This document shows, in pieces, positions 8,240 through 17,510 of a stretch of 64,000 nucleotides of DNA. A model generated the notes under the pieces. It made no database searches. It was given only the letters and a program-made list of their open reading frames with translations, and was not told the DNA's origin. The position numbers and the translations under genes were made by a program. The first letter of the stretch is position 1. Every line of letters begins with the position of its first letter. The stretch is from a virus. Location: IMG/VR virus record IMGVR_UViG_3300046810_000338, positions 164,500 through 228,499 of that record. One strand, 5' to 3'.

Positions 8240-10366
8240 TTAGTTGTTGGCCACGGTACCACGACCAAAGATGGAGAGAATCCGACCAGGCAAACTCCCT
8301 GCTACGTTGTTGATAAAACTGGATTGACTGGACCAGGTGTCGAATGAGGTCATCATTCTGGTTTGAGCCAATCGAATCTTCTGCGTGGTGTAGATTTGTT
8401 CTTGCAGTGACAAGCCGCCCAGCACAGCCATCATCTCACTGAACTTGCTGGAGTCGTCATAGGTTGCCGGGTCGAGCAGAGTGGCTTTGGCTTGGGATGA
8501 GTTAGTAGCCTCACCTGTCACCAGGCCGCGCAAGCCATCGTCAATCTTGCCCACAGTTTGCGTCAGGCCGGACCAGAAACTAGCTTCTGTGCTGATTGGC
8601 ATGTGCACGATGCTGGACAGGTCAACGATTTCAAAGTTCAGCGTGACGCCCAGCGCTTCACCTTCAGAGTTACGGCCCAGGTTACCAACACCTACTGCGA
8701 TAGACAAGTTACGTACCATGCCCAGCTTGATGGTGCAGCGCCCACGAGAGTACGCTTCCAGAATGAAAGGCGAGGTGTAGGACATCTTACCGGTCGATTG
8801 AGGCATGACTGTAGCTAGTGCCATGGACACTGGAACCCAAATGTCCTTGAACCGACTGATAGGATCGCCCGACCAACCCCGCAGTTCGATCGTGTAGTTG
8901 GTAGCCGGCATGCTAGCAGCCGAACTCTGCCACACTTGCGGAATGTCAACAAAGGCGTTACCCATCAGCGCTGTCAGGTTAGACACACCGATGAAGTCCA
9001 GACCGCCTGAGATGACGTTCTTGATCGAACCCACTACTGTGTCAACCAGCCCAATACCGGTTTGGAACTCAGCCGCATTGAAGCGGATAGAGCGTGCGTT
9101 GGATACAGTGCCGTTGAAACCAGAAGCAATCGAAGACTCGCCTACGGTGTTGTCAAACGAGAAGGTACTAGGACCGCTGTTATCCACACGGAAGGTTACC
9201 CACTCGGCACCCTCGTTCATGCCCGCCTTTTGGTGTTCAACCATGGCGTCCAACATGCTCCATTTGGCCAAGGTACTGGCGTCGGCCGTCTTCTTGCCTG
9301 AGGAGTCAGTGCCACCTGTTTCGTTGTCCGCCTTAAACGACAGCACCGCCCGTTCAAGCTTATCACTGTCCAGGTTCTCAAACTGGTTACCCGTAGCGTT
9401 CAGATAACGACGGGTGTAGGTCATGACGTCACCGATCTTAGTATCGGTTAGCGCGCCAAACGCCGCGTTGTTTGCCCATTGCCTGAAGGAGTCAATGAAC
9501 CCGCCCTTAGACGTGGCCTGAATGGCCAGGTCGTTAACCGCTTCCTGGAACTTGAGCGATAGTCGGTTATAGCGGTTGGCCACACCAAACAGATCGATGC
9601 CACCGTCCTTACGGAAGATGTCTGGCAACATTGCGTTGTACTGCTTGATCTCGTCTGCACGAGCAGCAATCTCTTCCTTGGAATCATCGCGGCCACCCAC
9701 ACGAGGAATAATCCCCATGTTGGTAGCCAAGGAGTTGGCAATGTTGTTCGCCGCCATCCAGTAGTTGTGCATCGTTGGTTCCAAGTAGTAATACCTGGAA
9801 ATACTTTTGCCCAACAGAAAAGCAACGGCCTTGCCGACAAACATAATAGGCGCAATGGTTGCCCCCACCACCGCCGTCAGCATCCGCCCCGCCTCATAGA
9901 AGACGCTAGGGCCCGCACCTGTACGAGCCACCACCGAAGCAGTAGGATCATAGAAGCTGAAGAAGAACGACAACAGCCCGTTCATCTTAGGCACACCCAG
10001 ACGCATGGTGATGTATTCACCTGTGTCGTCGTACATCGCCGAATAAGCGCGACCAAGGCCACGAGACGCTGCCACGCTGTTACGCACGTCTGTCTTGCGG
10101 TCTTCTTCACTGATCAACAACTGGTACACCGGGTTGTCAATCGAATAGCTCAGCGCAGTGTTGAGCCCAGGTACCGTCATATCGGCATACTGGGTAAACT
10201 GTGGAAACGGGTTGATGCAGCGAGCGCCACCCAATGTGGTGTCGCTGAATTTTACGCGTGCACCCGAATCCAATCGATTCTGTCGGTCTTGAATGGTACG
10301 GCCTGCCTTTGTAATCAAAAAGCTGGACCGTACCCAACTGTCGTTCCGTACCTGGGTGGTCGCCAT
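8240..10366 (-). CDS. Large putative virion protein, 708 residues
   Basis: The start has GGAG 8 bases upstream. The N-terminal third is Ser/Thr-rich and ordered (MATTQVRNDSWVRSSFLITK). A hydrophobic stretch near residues 160-195 (including AVVGATIAPIMFVGKAVAFLL) could insert into or cross a membrane or pack inside a tail. The C-terminal half is beta-rich and ends RILSIFGRGTVANN. It lies directly downstream of the gp181-like gene on the same strand, separated by a terminator. This position suggests a virion or tail-associated protein linked to infection, but the family is not recognised. Confidence 0.65.
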   Translation of the reverse strand: MATTQVRNDSWVRSSFLITKAGRTIQDRQNRLDSGARVKFSDTTLGGARCINPFPQFTQYADMTVPGLNTALSYSIDNPVYQLLISEEDRKTDVRNSVAASRGLGRAYSAMYDDTGEYITMRLGVPKMNGLLSFFFSFYDPTASVVARTGAGPSVFYEAGRMLTAVVGATIAPIMFVGKAVAFLLGKSISRYYYLEPTMHNYWMAANNIANSLATNMGIIPRVGGRDDSKEEIAARADEIKQYNAMLPDIFRKDGGIDLFGVANRYNRLSLKFQEAVNDLAIQATSKGGFIDSFRQWANNAAFGALTDTKIGDVMTYTRRYLNATGNQFENLDSDKLERAVLSFKADNETGGTDSSGKKTADASTLAKWSMLDAMVEHQKAGMNEGAEWVTFRVDNSGPSTFSFDNTVGESSIASGFNGTVSNARSIRFNAAEFQTGIGLVDTVVGSIKNVISGGLDFIGVSNLTALMGNAFVDIPQVWQSSAASMPATNYTIELRGWSGDPISRFKDIWVPVSMALATVMPQSTGKMSYTSPFILEAYSRGRCTIKLGMVRNLSIAVGVGNLGRNSEGEALGVTLNFEIVDLSSIVHMPISTEASFWSGLTQTVGKIDDGLRGLVTGEATNSSQAKATLLDPATYDDSSKFSEMMAVLGGLSLQEQIYTTQKIRLAQTRMMTSFDTWSSQSSFINNVAGSLPGRILSIFGRGTVANN

Positions 10367-10393
10367 GTAAATTCTCCAGAAAGAGGATTGATC

Positions 10394-10436
10394 ATAAAGT
10401 AAGCCCTGACTCCCACAGGTAGGGGAGTCAGGGCTC
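10394..10436 (-). terminator. Minus-strand terminator, hairpin then TTATG
   Basis: The arms 10403-10415 and 10423-10436 form a stem of about 13 bp between two minus-strand genes. On the minus strand it is followed by TTATG (CATAA at 10394-10398). The plus side has no TATG, which shows that the motif follows the direction of transcription. Confidence 0.8.
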
Positions 10437-10442
10437 TAAGGT

Positions 10443-13400
10443 TTACGTAGGGATTCTCAGACTCATGGGACCCGCAGCACGAGGACCTTGATTAGACAAA
10501 CTCTGGCTCAACCCAGCGATGGCTTTAATAACACCTTCAAAGCCATCAGTTTGAACCTTCAATTGCTTCTCAGATACCTCTACCAACTTATCAACCCCAC
10601 CACCGCTCATGTTAGCCGCAGAGGTGGTTTGTGCCGAAGCACTGGCTGCCCGCTGACGATCAATGGCCTCGGCAGTAGGGATGGGCAATGCTGTTTGGGT
10701 AGGTTGAGCAGTAGGCACCGGACTGTTCTGCACAGGATCGGACACTGGCAACATCCCACTAGGGGGCGATGCAATGTCAGAACCCATAGCGTTACCAGCA
10801 CGAGCTGTAGCCGCAGCAGAGGCGACTGGTTGCTCTGTAGCTGGCCCAGTCTCAGGGCCGGACGGTTTGACCTCTGGAGTGGCACTGGAGGCCGCTGTAA
10901 CACCCATGTCTGGAGCTGGAGCCCCAGTTGCACCCGCAGCAGCAGCGCTGGCAGCGGTATCAGACATCGTTTGTGGAGTGGTTTTAGGAGCATCCATAGA
11001 TGGATTAACCGAAGCGCCACCGGCATTGAAGATGCTATCGTCCACCGTCTCGCCTTTCGACTTGAGGTAGGCGTTCATCATCGGACCGTAGAGGTTGCGG
11101 TTCTTGATTTGCTTGTTGCCTTGAATCGTCAAGATCTCCCTGGCCGTCCGAGGACGATCCAGCTTACCATCCACATAGAAGATCGACTTGTTATTGGCAG
11201 CAGCCTTGGAGTCCAAGTCTTTGCCCAAGCGATCTGGGTTCTTCACCATCTGAGCGTAACCGCCTGCGCCCAAGAAGTGAGCCCCGTACAAATCGACGTC
11301 TGTGAAGTTATCACGACCCAGCGACTTTTTAAGTTGCTCGGAGTTCTGCTTCATGTACATCACCGTCATCAGAGCGTTAGCCCTTGGATCGGTGGCTGGA
11401 GTGTTGGCTGGAATGCCAAACATTGGCCCGTAGGTCTTGAGCATCGTCTTCCATGTACTGCCGATGAACTGACCCAGACCCGTAGCCGAACCCACGGTGT
11501 TCTTGACACTGGAGTTGAATCCAGACTCAGTCGCCACCAACCCTGCCAGAATGCCTGGGTTGATCCCAGTCATCTTGGCCACAGCTGCCAGCAGTTCCTT
11601 GTGCTCGTTAAAGCCTTTAGGTCCTGTTGGCATTGGCAGTTCGGTATAGTTTCCGTACTTACCGCCTTCCCCGCCCTGTGCAAAGGTTGTTGCGACCCCG
11701 CCACCCTGTTGAGGTGTGTACTGATCACCGCCCCCGTTGTATCGGTCTGCCTTGTCGTAGTTGGTCGTTGCATTACTGCGACCACCCGCTACGCTAGGCG
11801 TTGTCCCACCATTGATTCCTTCATTGGGGGACTTGGCACCGAACAACTTGGCAAAGAACCCAGGTTGGTCATCGGCTACAGGCTTGGGCTTGTCATCCCC
11901 ACCGAACCAACCACTGACCGTATCACCAATGCTTGCAAAGAAGCCTTTGGTTTTAGACAGCAGGGAACTTTTGGTCTTACCGTTCTCACCCGACTCTTCG
12001 TCCAGCTGATCCTTCTCGCTGGCTTTGATGATCGCTTTCATGTTCTCAGCGACAGTCGAGGCATCCGTGTTTGGCTTCTGGCCCAGGGTAGGGCTCAGTG
12101 GAATCGACCAAATGGATACAAAGCTGTCTTTGTACACAGCACCGGAACCAATCATGGCTTCGGCCACTTTGTACATCTGAGCAGACTTAAGCTTCTCATG
12201 TGCACGGCTAGGCGTTGCAGTACCCGACACTGCTTTCACAGCGCCAGCAAAGGTTGTCCACGCAGGCAGGAACCGAAGGTCCAGCCATTGTTTGAAGTTG
12301 TTGTAGCTGGCCGACCCAATCTCACCCACACCGAAACGTGGACCACACTGAGCAATCAACTCTTCCAACTTACCTTCATAAGTACCCGCCCCATTGCTAT
12401 CCACCTTGGTCTTCTGGTTAGCCACCCATTCCAAATAGATCAATCCATTGACCAGTTCGGTGTTGAGTGTTGTCAGACCGTAGACCCGCATTCGCACAGT
12501 ACGAAACGCATCCAACACTGTCGTCGGATAAAGGTCTTCAGGGAATTGCACAGGGACACCGTCTTTGCTCGTGAACGTCGAGTAAGCACCCGCGATCACA
12601 GCCAGAGCCGCCATACCAGCCGCCCCCGGAGCACCTGCCATCAAAGGAGCCTTGATGCTTACGCCACCAGCTCTTGCAGGCGCCCCTGAGGCCGATGCGC
12701 CTTCAGCCCCGACCAATGCCGCAACTCCGGCAGCAGTAGCCGCAGCAGCTACTGTAGGAGCTGTGGGGGCCACACCCGGTAGAGGAAGCTGGGTGCGTTC
12801 CAATGGTTTGGCACCATCCTTCTTAAAGACGGCTTCTGCTTCGGCTGCAATGTCATCGATCTTCTTCTCGTCGGTCAGAGGCGACATCCCTGGGGTTGCC
12901 GTAACTCCAATCGACCAAGCGTCACGACCCGCGCCACGCACTGCATTGAGCAGGGCGAGTTTGGTATCGGCTTTGAGGTCGTCATCGAGCTTGTTCAAAG
13001 CCTCTTTGATTTCCAACTTAGCCATGGCCTGCAACCAGGTGCTGAACACAGGACGGAACCTGCGCTCGTACCAGATGGAGAAGTTACGCATTGGGAGCGA
13101 ACCAGGCTTCTCTGGATCAAGGTCAAGTTCTTTGATAGCTTCCAGAGCATCATCGCCTCCGGAGGTTACATTGACCTTGCCATCGGTAACGGTAACGTGT
13201 TTGAGCAACTTCTCCTCAAACGCCAACATCTTCTTGGCATAGTCATCGTCATCACCCGAGAACCCGTATTGCGCCAACCGAAGTTTCTGCAATGGGCGTG
13301 ACTTGCTGGAGTCGTACCACTTGTAAGCCATCCAACCCAGCGAAGCCACACCGATCACAGTGCCTGCGATCGCTGCCACGGGAGCAGAGATAATGCCAGC

Positions 13401-16400
13401 CGCTACTGCACCAGCACCCAGAGCACCCCGTAGAGCCCAACTGCCCGCAGTACGAACACCTGCGCCTATCGCTGTGCGGACAGCACCGCTACCCAACAGA
13501 CTACCCAGCTTACCAACCCCTGGTATCTTGTTGAGCATCCGACCCCCCCAACGCATCCCGCGCCCGCCCCAGTTGCGCAGCTTGCCCAACACTCCCTTAC
13601 CATGACTTGCAAGGTCAGCAGCGTTAGCAGCGTCTTGCAAGGACATGCCATCGTCATCCCCTTTCTTCTTGCCGAACAAACCTTTCAGTTTGTCACCCAG
13701 GCCACCGAGCAGGGCAGCAATGCCGCCCTTACCCAATGCTTCTTTCCCAGTAGCTTTACCACCTGCGGCTGCGATCTTGTCCTTGACAGCCTGAGCGCGT
13801 TTACGCTCTTGGTCCTGCCACGAACCATCGACCACGCCATCCCCATCAGCATCGCCCACCTTGCGCTTTGCCTTTTTAGGCTTGCTCAGGTTGGAAACCT
13901 GCTCCAGGATACTCATTTGCACTTGCAGCTGTGCTTTGAGAATGTCGCTGGAATACCCGTCGTCGGAGAACATGTTGGAGATCTTGGAACCGGCCTTGGA
14001 CAACAGACCTACGCCCCACTTACCAAACTTGCGCAACCCATTACCGACAGACTTGCCGATCTTCTTGATACCGTCGAGTGCCCGAGTACCTGTGTTCTTG
14101 AGCCGGGTAATGCCACGCCCAACCCGAGTCATCGCCATTGCCCAACCGGCTTTGATATCTTCACCGTATTGGTCAACCATGCCCTTGCGCATGTCCTTGA
14201 GCGACATCACCAAGTTGCCGTTAGCATCAACAATGTCGCCTTTGATGTCAGACAGCTTCTTGATCACGTTGCCGGTAGCTTTGTCAAAGTACCCACCGTT
14301 CTCCAAAACGGTTTTAAGCAGTCGAGGCAGCTTCTCGCCTTTGAGGTAAACGTCGTGCAGTCCGTTGAGCTTATTCCATGCCCAGTCCTTAACCGCAGTG
14401 AGTTTACCCAGCGCGAAGTTCTTGACACCTGCCCAACGTCCCAGAGCAGAATCGATCAGACTGTTCGCCCCATCCTTGAGGTTCTTCCAGCCAGCCAGAA
14501 TAACGCGCTTACCCAGACGGTCAGTCAGACCCGTCTTGAGATCTTCCAGGCTCAGAACAATGTTGCCAGCCTCATCGACCACAGCACCCTTGATATCAGA
14601 GAGCTTCTTGATGATCTTGCCAGTGGCTTGGTCACGGTAAAGTCCAAGTTGCAACTTACGCGCTTCCAGAGCAGGGTGCTCCCAGCCTTTGACGTAGATA
14701 TCAACCACACTGCCCCGGAAGTTATCCAGTGCAGTACCTGCCTTGCCCAACATGTCGGTAGCACCGCCCACGAGGCTCTTGGCGCGATCCTTGATGTTCT
14801 TGAGATGCTTGTTAGCAAACCCACGGGCACCACGGAACGCGTCCCCAATGCGCTTACCGCCACGCTTAGCACGGTCTTTCCACAGACCGGCCTCTGTGCC
14901 TAACTGTTTACCGCCCACAATGAACAGGTCATCGGTGACTTTAACATTGGCAAACTGACGACCATCCTGGAGAATGTCCATGATCTCTTCCAGAACCAAA
15001 GTTTGGTAGCCTTGGTTGTAGGAATCGTTCAGGGTTTCCAGTGTAGCGATGATCTTGTCCATTTTGTCCAGCGTTGGCTGGGCATCATGGGCTTCAGCTT
15101 TGGGCATAGCGGCTGCAAAGGTGCGTCCCATCAGTTCGTAGTCAAACACGAACGGAGCAGCGGCAGCAGGGGCAGGTTGTGGTGGAGCAGCTTTACCTGG
15201 ATCGTTAGCCGCTTTGGCACCTGACAAAATGTCTTGCAACATTTTGCGCAGTTGATCGTCTTCCTTTTTACGGCGACGAGGAGAACGACTGCCCGGCCCA
15301 CCTGGACCACCATTTCCTCCATTGCCCCCATTCCCGCCGTTGCCTCCATTACCACCGGAACCGCCTGGGCCCCCTGGACCACCAGGGCCGGCTGGAGCAG
15401 GACGAGGTTTGGACTTAGGAGAGAAGAGGCTGTCTTGGTCGAACAGTTTACCGTCATCTTCGCCGAGGCGCATGTCGGTGACTTTATCGAAGTTGATCGA
15501 TACAGACCCATTCTTGTTAACCAAGATCCCTGCGTTGAGCAACTCCTCTTTATAGCCCGCTTGAATAAGCGCCTTGATAGGGCCAGACGGGTCAGAGAAG
15601 TTGTGACGCATTGATTGCAGCATGGTGCCTACATCGGCTTCATGACTGTTAACCGCCTCACGGTCTTCCTGGGCAATGTCGCCGTTGATGTCCACCTTGT
15701 GCCGTTGTTGCAACAGCTTACGGATAGCAGCTTTGTCAGCTGGGTGAGCATTGCCATGCAATGCACCACCATTGGCGATGTCTTTAACCTTGAAGGCTTT
15801 GTTGGTCATGTTCAACTGAACCAGATGACGCCCCAACGCTTTACGTTGGTTCTGAGTCAGCTTCTTCTCAGGATCGATTGTATCAATGATACCGTCAAGC
15901 CCTTTGACGTTGTGAGCAGACTGTCCGTCACGTACCAATGAGTTCTTAACCCGACCGATCATGGTGCGTGCATCGGTAAAGGTACCCGAGGCCATGTCGT
16001 AGCGGATCATTGGTACAGAGTCATCGCCTGTGCGTGCTTTAACCGCTTCGTGGTGAATACGGCTCAGCAATCCAGGAATGATGTCGATCAAAGAACGGTT
16101 GGACAGTTTGTTGAAGTTATCAGGCATGTGACCTTTGGAGAGGTCCTCATTCTTGATAGAACTGTCCAGGTTGGTCGAGTGCAGCAGGGACCGACCGAAG
16201 TCAAGCAGCGTACCTTTAATGCCGTCGTGGGTATTACGCTTGCCGGCCTGTTCGTCCAACCAGCGAGCACCGTTGGTCAAGGCATTGCGGGTCAGACCCT
16301 GTTTGCCGTTGAACCGAACGTTCTGCCCCAACCGTGCCCGAGCCTTACCACCAAACTTGTTGATGCCCCAATCACCTGCCGCACCCATGGCCAGTTCAAT

Positions 16401-17447
16401 GAGAGAGCCGACAGAGTCATCAGACCCGCCCATCTCCTCTTGCATCTGAACCATGTCACCGCCCATGTCGCCGGCGTCGCGGAATCCATCACGAATACCA
16501 CGCAGTTTGTCACGGGCGGTTGTGGTAACCCGGTCCTTGACACCCTTGGCGGTTTTGTTGATGTAGTCACCGAGGTTGCCATACATGCCAGAACCCAGCG
16601 CCTCCAACAGACGCGCTTGGTTCATCTTGCCAAATTCTTCACTGGCAGTAATCTTGGCAGCTTCAGGCAAACCGGTGTTCTTGGCAATGGCATCCAGTCG
16701 TGCCATGATGTCGACACTGGAACGACCCTGTTGGTCGACCAAATCGTTCATCAGGTAGTTGGACTGCATTTGCAGTTCCAACGTCTTACGCTTCCAACGA
16801 GAATCCAAGCCCTCGTTATAGTCACGCAGCTGTCTTAGGCTGGTGTCCATGGAACTGAAGGCAGCCATCTGCGTCTTGAAACGCTTACGGCCGATTGTTT
16901 CATTGTTAATGCGACGAGCTTCGCCAATCTCACGATCAGATTGACTCTGGTCGTTCATGGCACCCATGATGTCGTCAAGGCGAGCAGAGGTTTCTTCGGC
17001 GCGTTCCTGCTCCTTGGTTTTACCGCGGTAAGCCGAATCGTCCTCCCCTGCTAATTTCTTAAGCAACGTGCCTAACTTATCAGGGAGCTTTCCTTGAATT
17101 TTAGGCAAAGTGCGACGCAAGGTCTTTTGCATGTCCTTGCGGGTCTTATCGATTTCACTTGCCCCAGCATCGAAGACATCTTTCATCGATGTAGCGGCAT
17201 CAAAACCTACGCCCACAGTGTCGCTGTAAGCGCCTGGCAAAACGGCTGTAGCAGCTTTGCGGATACGGGCTGGGTCAGCGACTGTCTTGACCGCTCCTTT
17301 GAGAGCAGAAGAGGCGACCTTGCGGACTGGGGTTCGGTCGTCTTTAGGCTCTTCTATGGAGTCCTCGAAGTCGAAGTCGGGCCAATCCATGTCCTCCATG
17401 TTATCAAAATCGAAATCGACCTTGCCACCGGCTTTCTTGCTGGCCAT
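10443..17447 (-). CDS. Giant virion protein with lytic transglycosylase domain (phiKZ gp181-like)
   Basis: This 2334-residue protein has a soluble transglycosylase domain near residues 1943-2115; LAGLVATESGFNSS carries the catalytic glutamate (residue 1974), followed by GLGQFIGSTWKTM. Other parts are charged N-terminal helices, a Gly/Pro-rich linker at about 681-722, a hydrophobic alanine-rich segment at 1330-1378, two internal duplications (917-978 with 1032-1095; 1386-1523 with 1646-1788) and a low-complexity Ala/Pro/Thr C-terminus. Its size and place beside the virion polymerase genes match phiKZ gp181, thought to cut peptidoglycan during genome entry. The ATG at 17447 has GGGTGA upstream; a GTG at 17459 belongs to that site. 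Confidence 0.85.
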   Translation of the reverse strand: MASKKAGGKVDFDFDNMEDMDWPDFDFEDSIEEPKDDRTPVRKVASSALKGAVKTVADPARIRKAATAVLPGAYSDTVGVGFDAATSMKDVFDAGASEIDKTRKDMQKTLRRTLPKIQGKLPDKLGTLLKKLAGEDDSAYRGKTKEQERAEETSARLDDIMGAMNDQSQSDREIGEARRINNETIGRKRFKTQMAAFSSMDTSLRQLRDYNEGLDSRWKRKTLELQMQSNYLMNDLVDQQGRSSVDIMARLDAIAKNTGLPEAAKITASEEFGKMNQARLLEALGSGMYGNLGDYINKTAKGVKDRVTTTARDKLRGIRDGFRDAGDMGGDMVQMQEEMGGSDDSVGSLIELAMGAAGDWGINKFGGKARARLGQNVRFNGKQGLTRNALTNGARWLDEQAGKRNTHDGIKGTLLDFGRSLLHSTNLDSSIKNEDLSKGHMPDNFNKLSNRSLIDIIPGLLSRIHHEAVKARTGDDSVPMIRYDMASGTFTDARTMIGRVKNSLVRDGQSAHNVKGLDGIIDTIDPEKKLTQNQRKALGRHLVQLNMTNKAFKVKDIANGGALHGNAHPADKAAIRKLLQQRHKVDINGDIAQEDREAVNSHEADVGTMLQSMRHNFSDPSGPIKALIQAGYKEELLNAGILVNKNGSVSINFDKVTDMRLGEDDGKLFDQDSLFSPKSKPRPAPAGPGGPGGPGGSGGNGGNGGNGGNGGNGGPGGPGSRSPRRRKKEDDQLRKMLQDILSGAKAANDPGKAAPPQPAPAAAAPFVFDYELMGRTFAAAMPKAEAHDAQPTLDKMDKIIATLETLNDSYNQGYQTLVLEEIMDILQDGRQFANVKVTDDLFIVGGKQLGTEAGLWKDRAKRGGKRIGDAFRGARGFANKHLKNIKDRAKSLVGGATDMLGKAGTALDNFRGSVVDIYVKGWEHPALEARKLQLGLYRDQATGKIIKKLSDIKGAVVDEAGNIVLSLEDLKTGLTDRLGKRVILAGWKNLKDGANSLIDSALGRWAGVKNFALGKLTAVKDWAWNKLNGLHDVYLKGEKLPRLLKTVLENGGYFDKATGNVIKKLSDIKGDIVDANGNLVMSLKDMRKGMVDQYGEDIKAGWAMAMTRVGRGITRLKNTGTRALDGIKKIGKSVGNGLRKFGKWGVGLLSKAGSKISNMFSDDGYSSDILKAQLQVQMSILEQVSNLSKPKKAKRKVGDADGDGVVDGSWQDQERKRAQAVKDKIAAAGGKATGKEALGKGGIAALLGGLGDKLKGLFGKKKGDDDGMSLQDAANAADLASHGKGVLGKLRNWGGRGMRWGGRMLNKIPGVGKLGSLLGSGAVRTAIGAGVRTAGSWALRGALGAGAVAAGIISAPVAAIAGTVIGVASLGWMAYKWYDSSKSRPLQKLRLAQYGFSGDDDDYAKKMLAFEEKLLKHVTVTDGKVNVTSGGDDALEAIKELDLDPEKPGSLPMRNFSIWYERRFRPVFSTWLQAMAKLEIKEALNKLDDDLKADTKLALLNAVRGAGRDAWSIGVTATPGMSPLTDEKKIDDIAAEAEAVFKKDGAKPLERTQLPLPGVAPTAPTVAAAATAAGVAALVGAEGASASGAPARAGGVSIKAPLMAGAPGAAGMAALAVIAGAYSTFTSKDGVPVQFPEDLYPTTVLDAFRTVRMRVYGLTTLNTELVNGLIYLEWVANQKTKVDSNGAGTYEGKLEELIAQCGPRFGVGEIGSASYNNFKQWLDLRFLPAWTTFAGAVKAVSGTATPSRAHEKLKSAQMYKVAEAMIGSGAVYKDSFVSIWSIPLSPTLGQKPNTDASTVAENMKAIIKASEKDQLDEESGENGKTKSSLLSKTKGFFASIGDTVSGWFGGDDKPKPVADDQPGFFAKLFGAKSPNEGINGGTTPSVAGGRSNATTNYDKADRYNGGGDQYTPQQGGGVATTFAQGGEGGKYGNYTELPMPTGPKGFNEHKELLAAVAKMTGINPGILAGLVATESGFNSSVKNTVGSATGLGQFIGSTWKTMLKTYGPMFGIPANTPATDPRANALMTVMYMKQNSEQLKKSLGRDNFTDVDLYGAHFLGAGGYAQMVKNPDRLGKDLDSKAAANNKSIFYVDGKLDRPRTAREILTIQGNKQIKNRNLYGPMMNAYLKSKGETVDDSIFNAGGASVNPSMDAPKTTPQTMSDTAASAAAAGATGAPAPDMGVTAASSATPEVKPSGPETGPATEQPVASAAATARAGNAMGSDIASPPSGMLPVSDPVQNSPVPTAQPTQTALPIPTAEAIDRQRAASASAQTTSAANMSGGGVDKLVEVSEKQLKVQTDGFEGVIKAIAGLSQSLSNQGPRAAGPMSLRIPT

Positions 17448-17510
17448 ATCGTCACCCACTATTCAAATAGCTTACAAATCATAAATTAACTGTCATCAGA
17501 GAAGGGTGCC

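Noticed and set aside
10488-12689. Long plus-strand open frame of 733 codons opposite the giant transglycosylase gene
   Set aside because: It is a shadow of the minus-strand codon bias. It lacks a binding site, has low-complexity Arg/Ser/His composition, and is antisense to a protein with a recognised domain.
15284-15405. Repetitive CCACCTGGACCACC-type tract, at first sight a minisatellite or CRISPR-like repeat
   Set aside because: It is in frame within the giant protein and encodes a Gly/Pro/Asn linker; there are no regular spacers.
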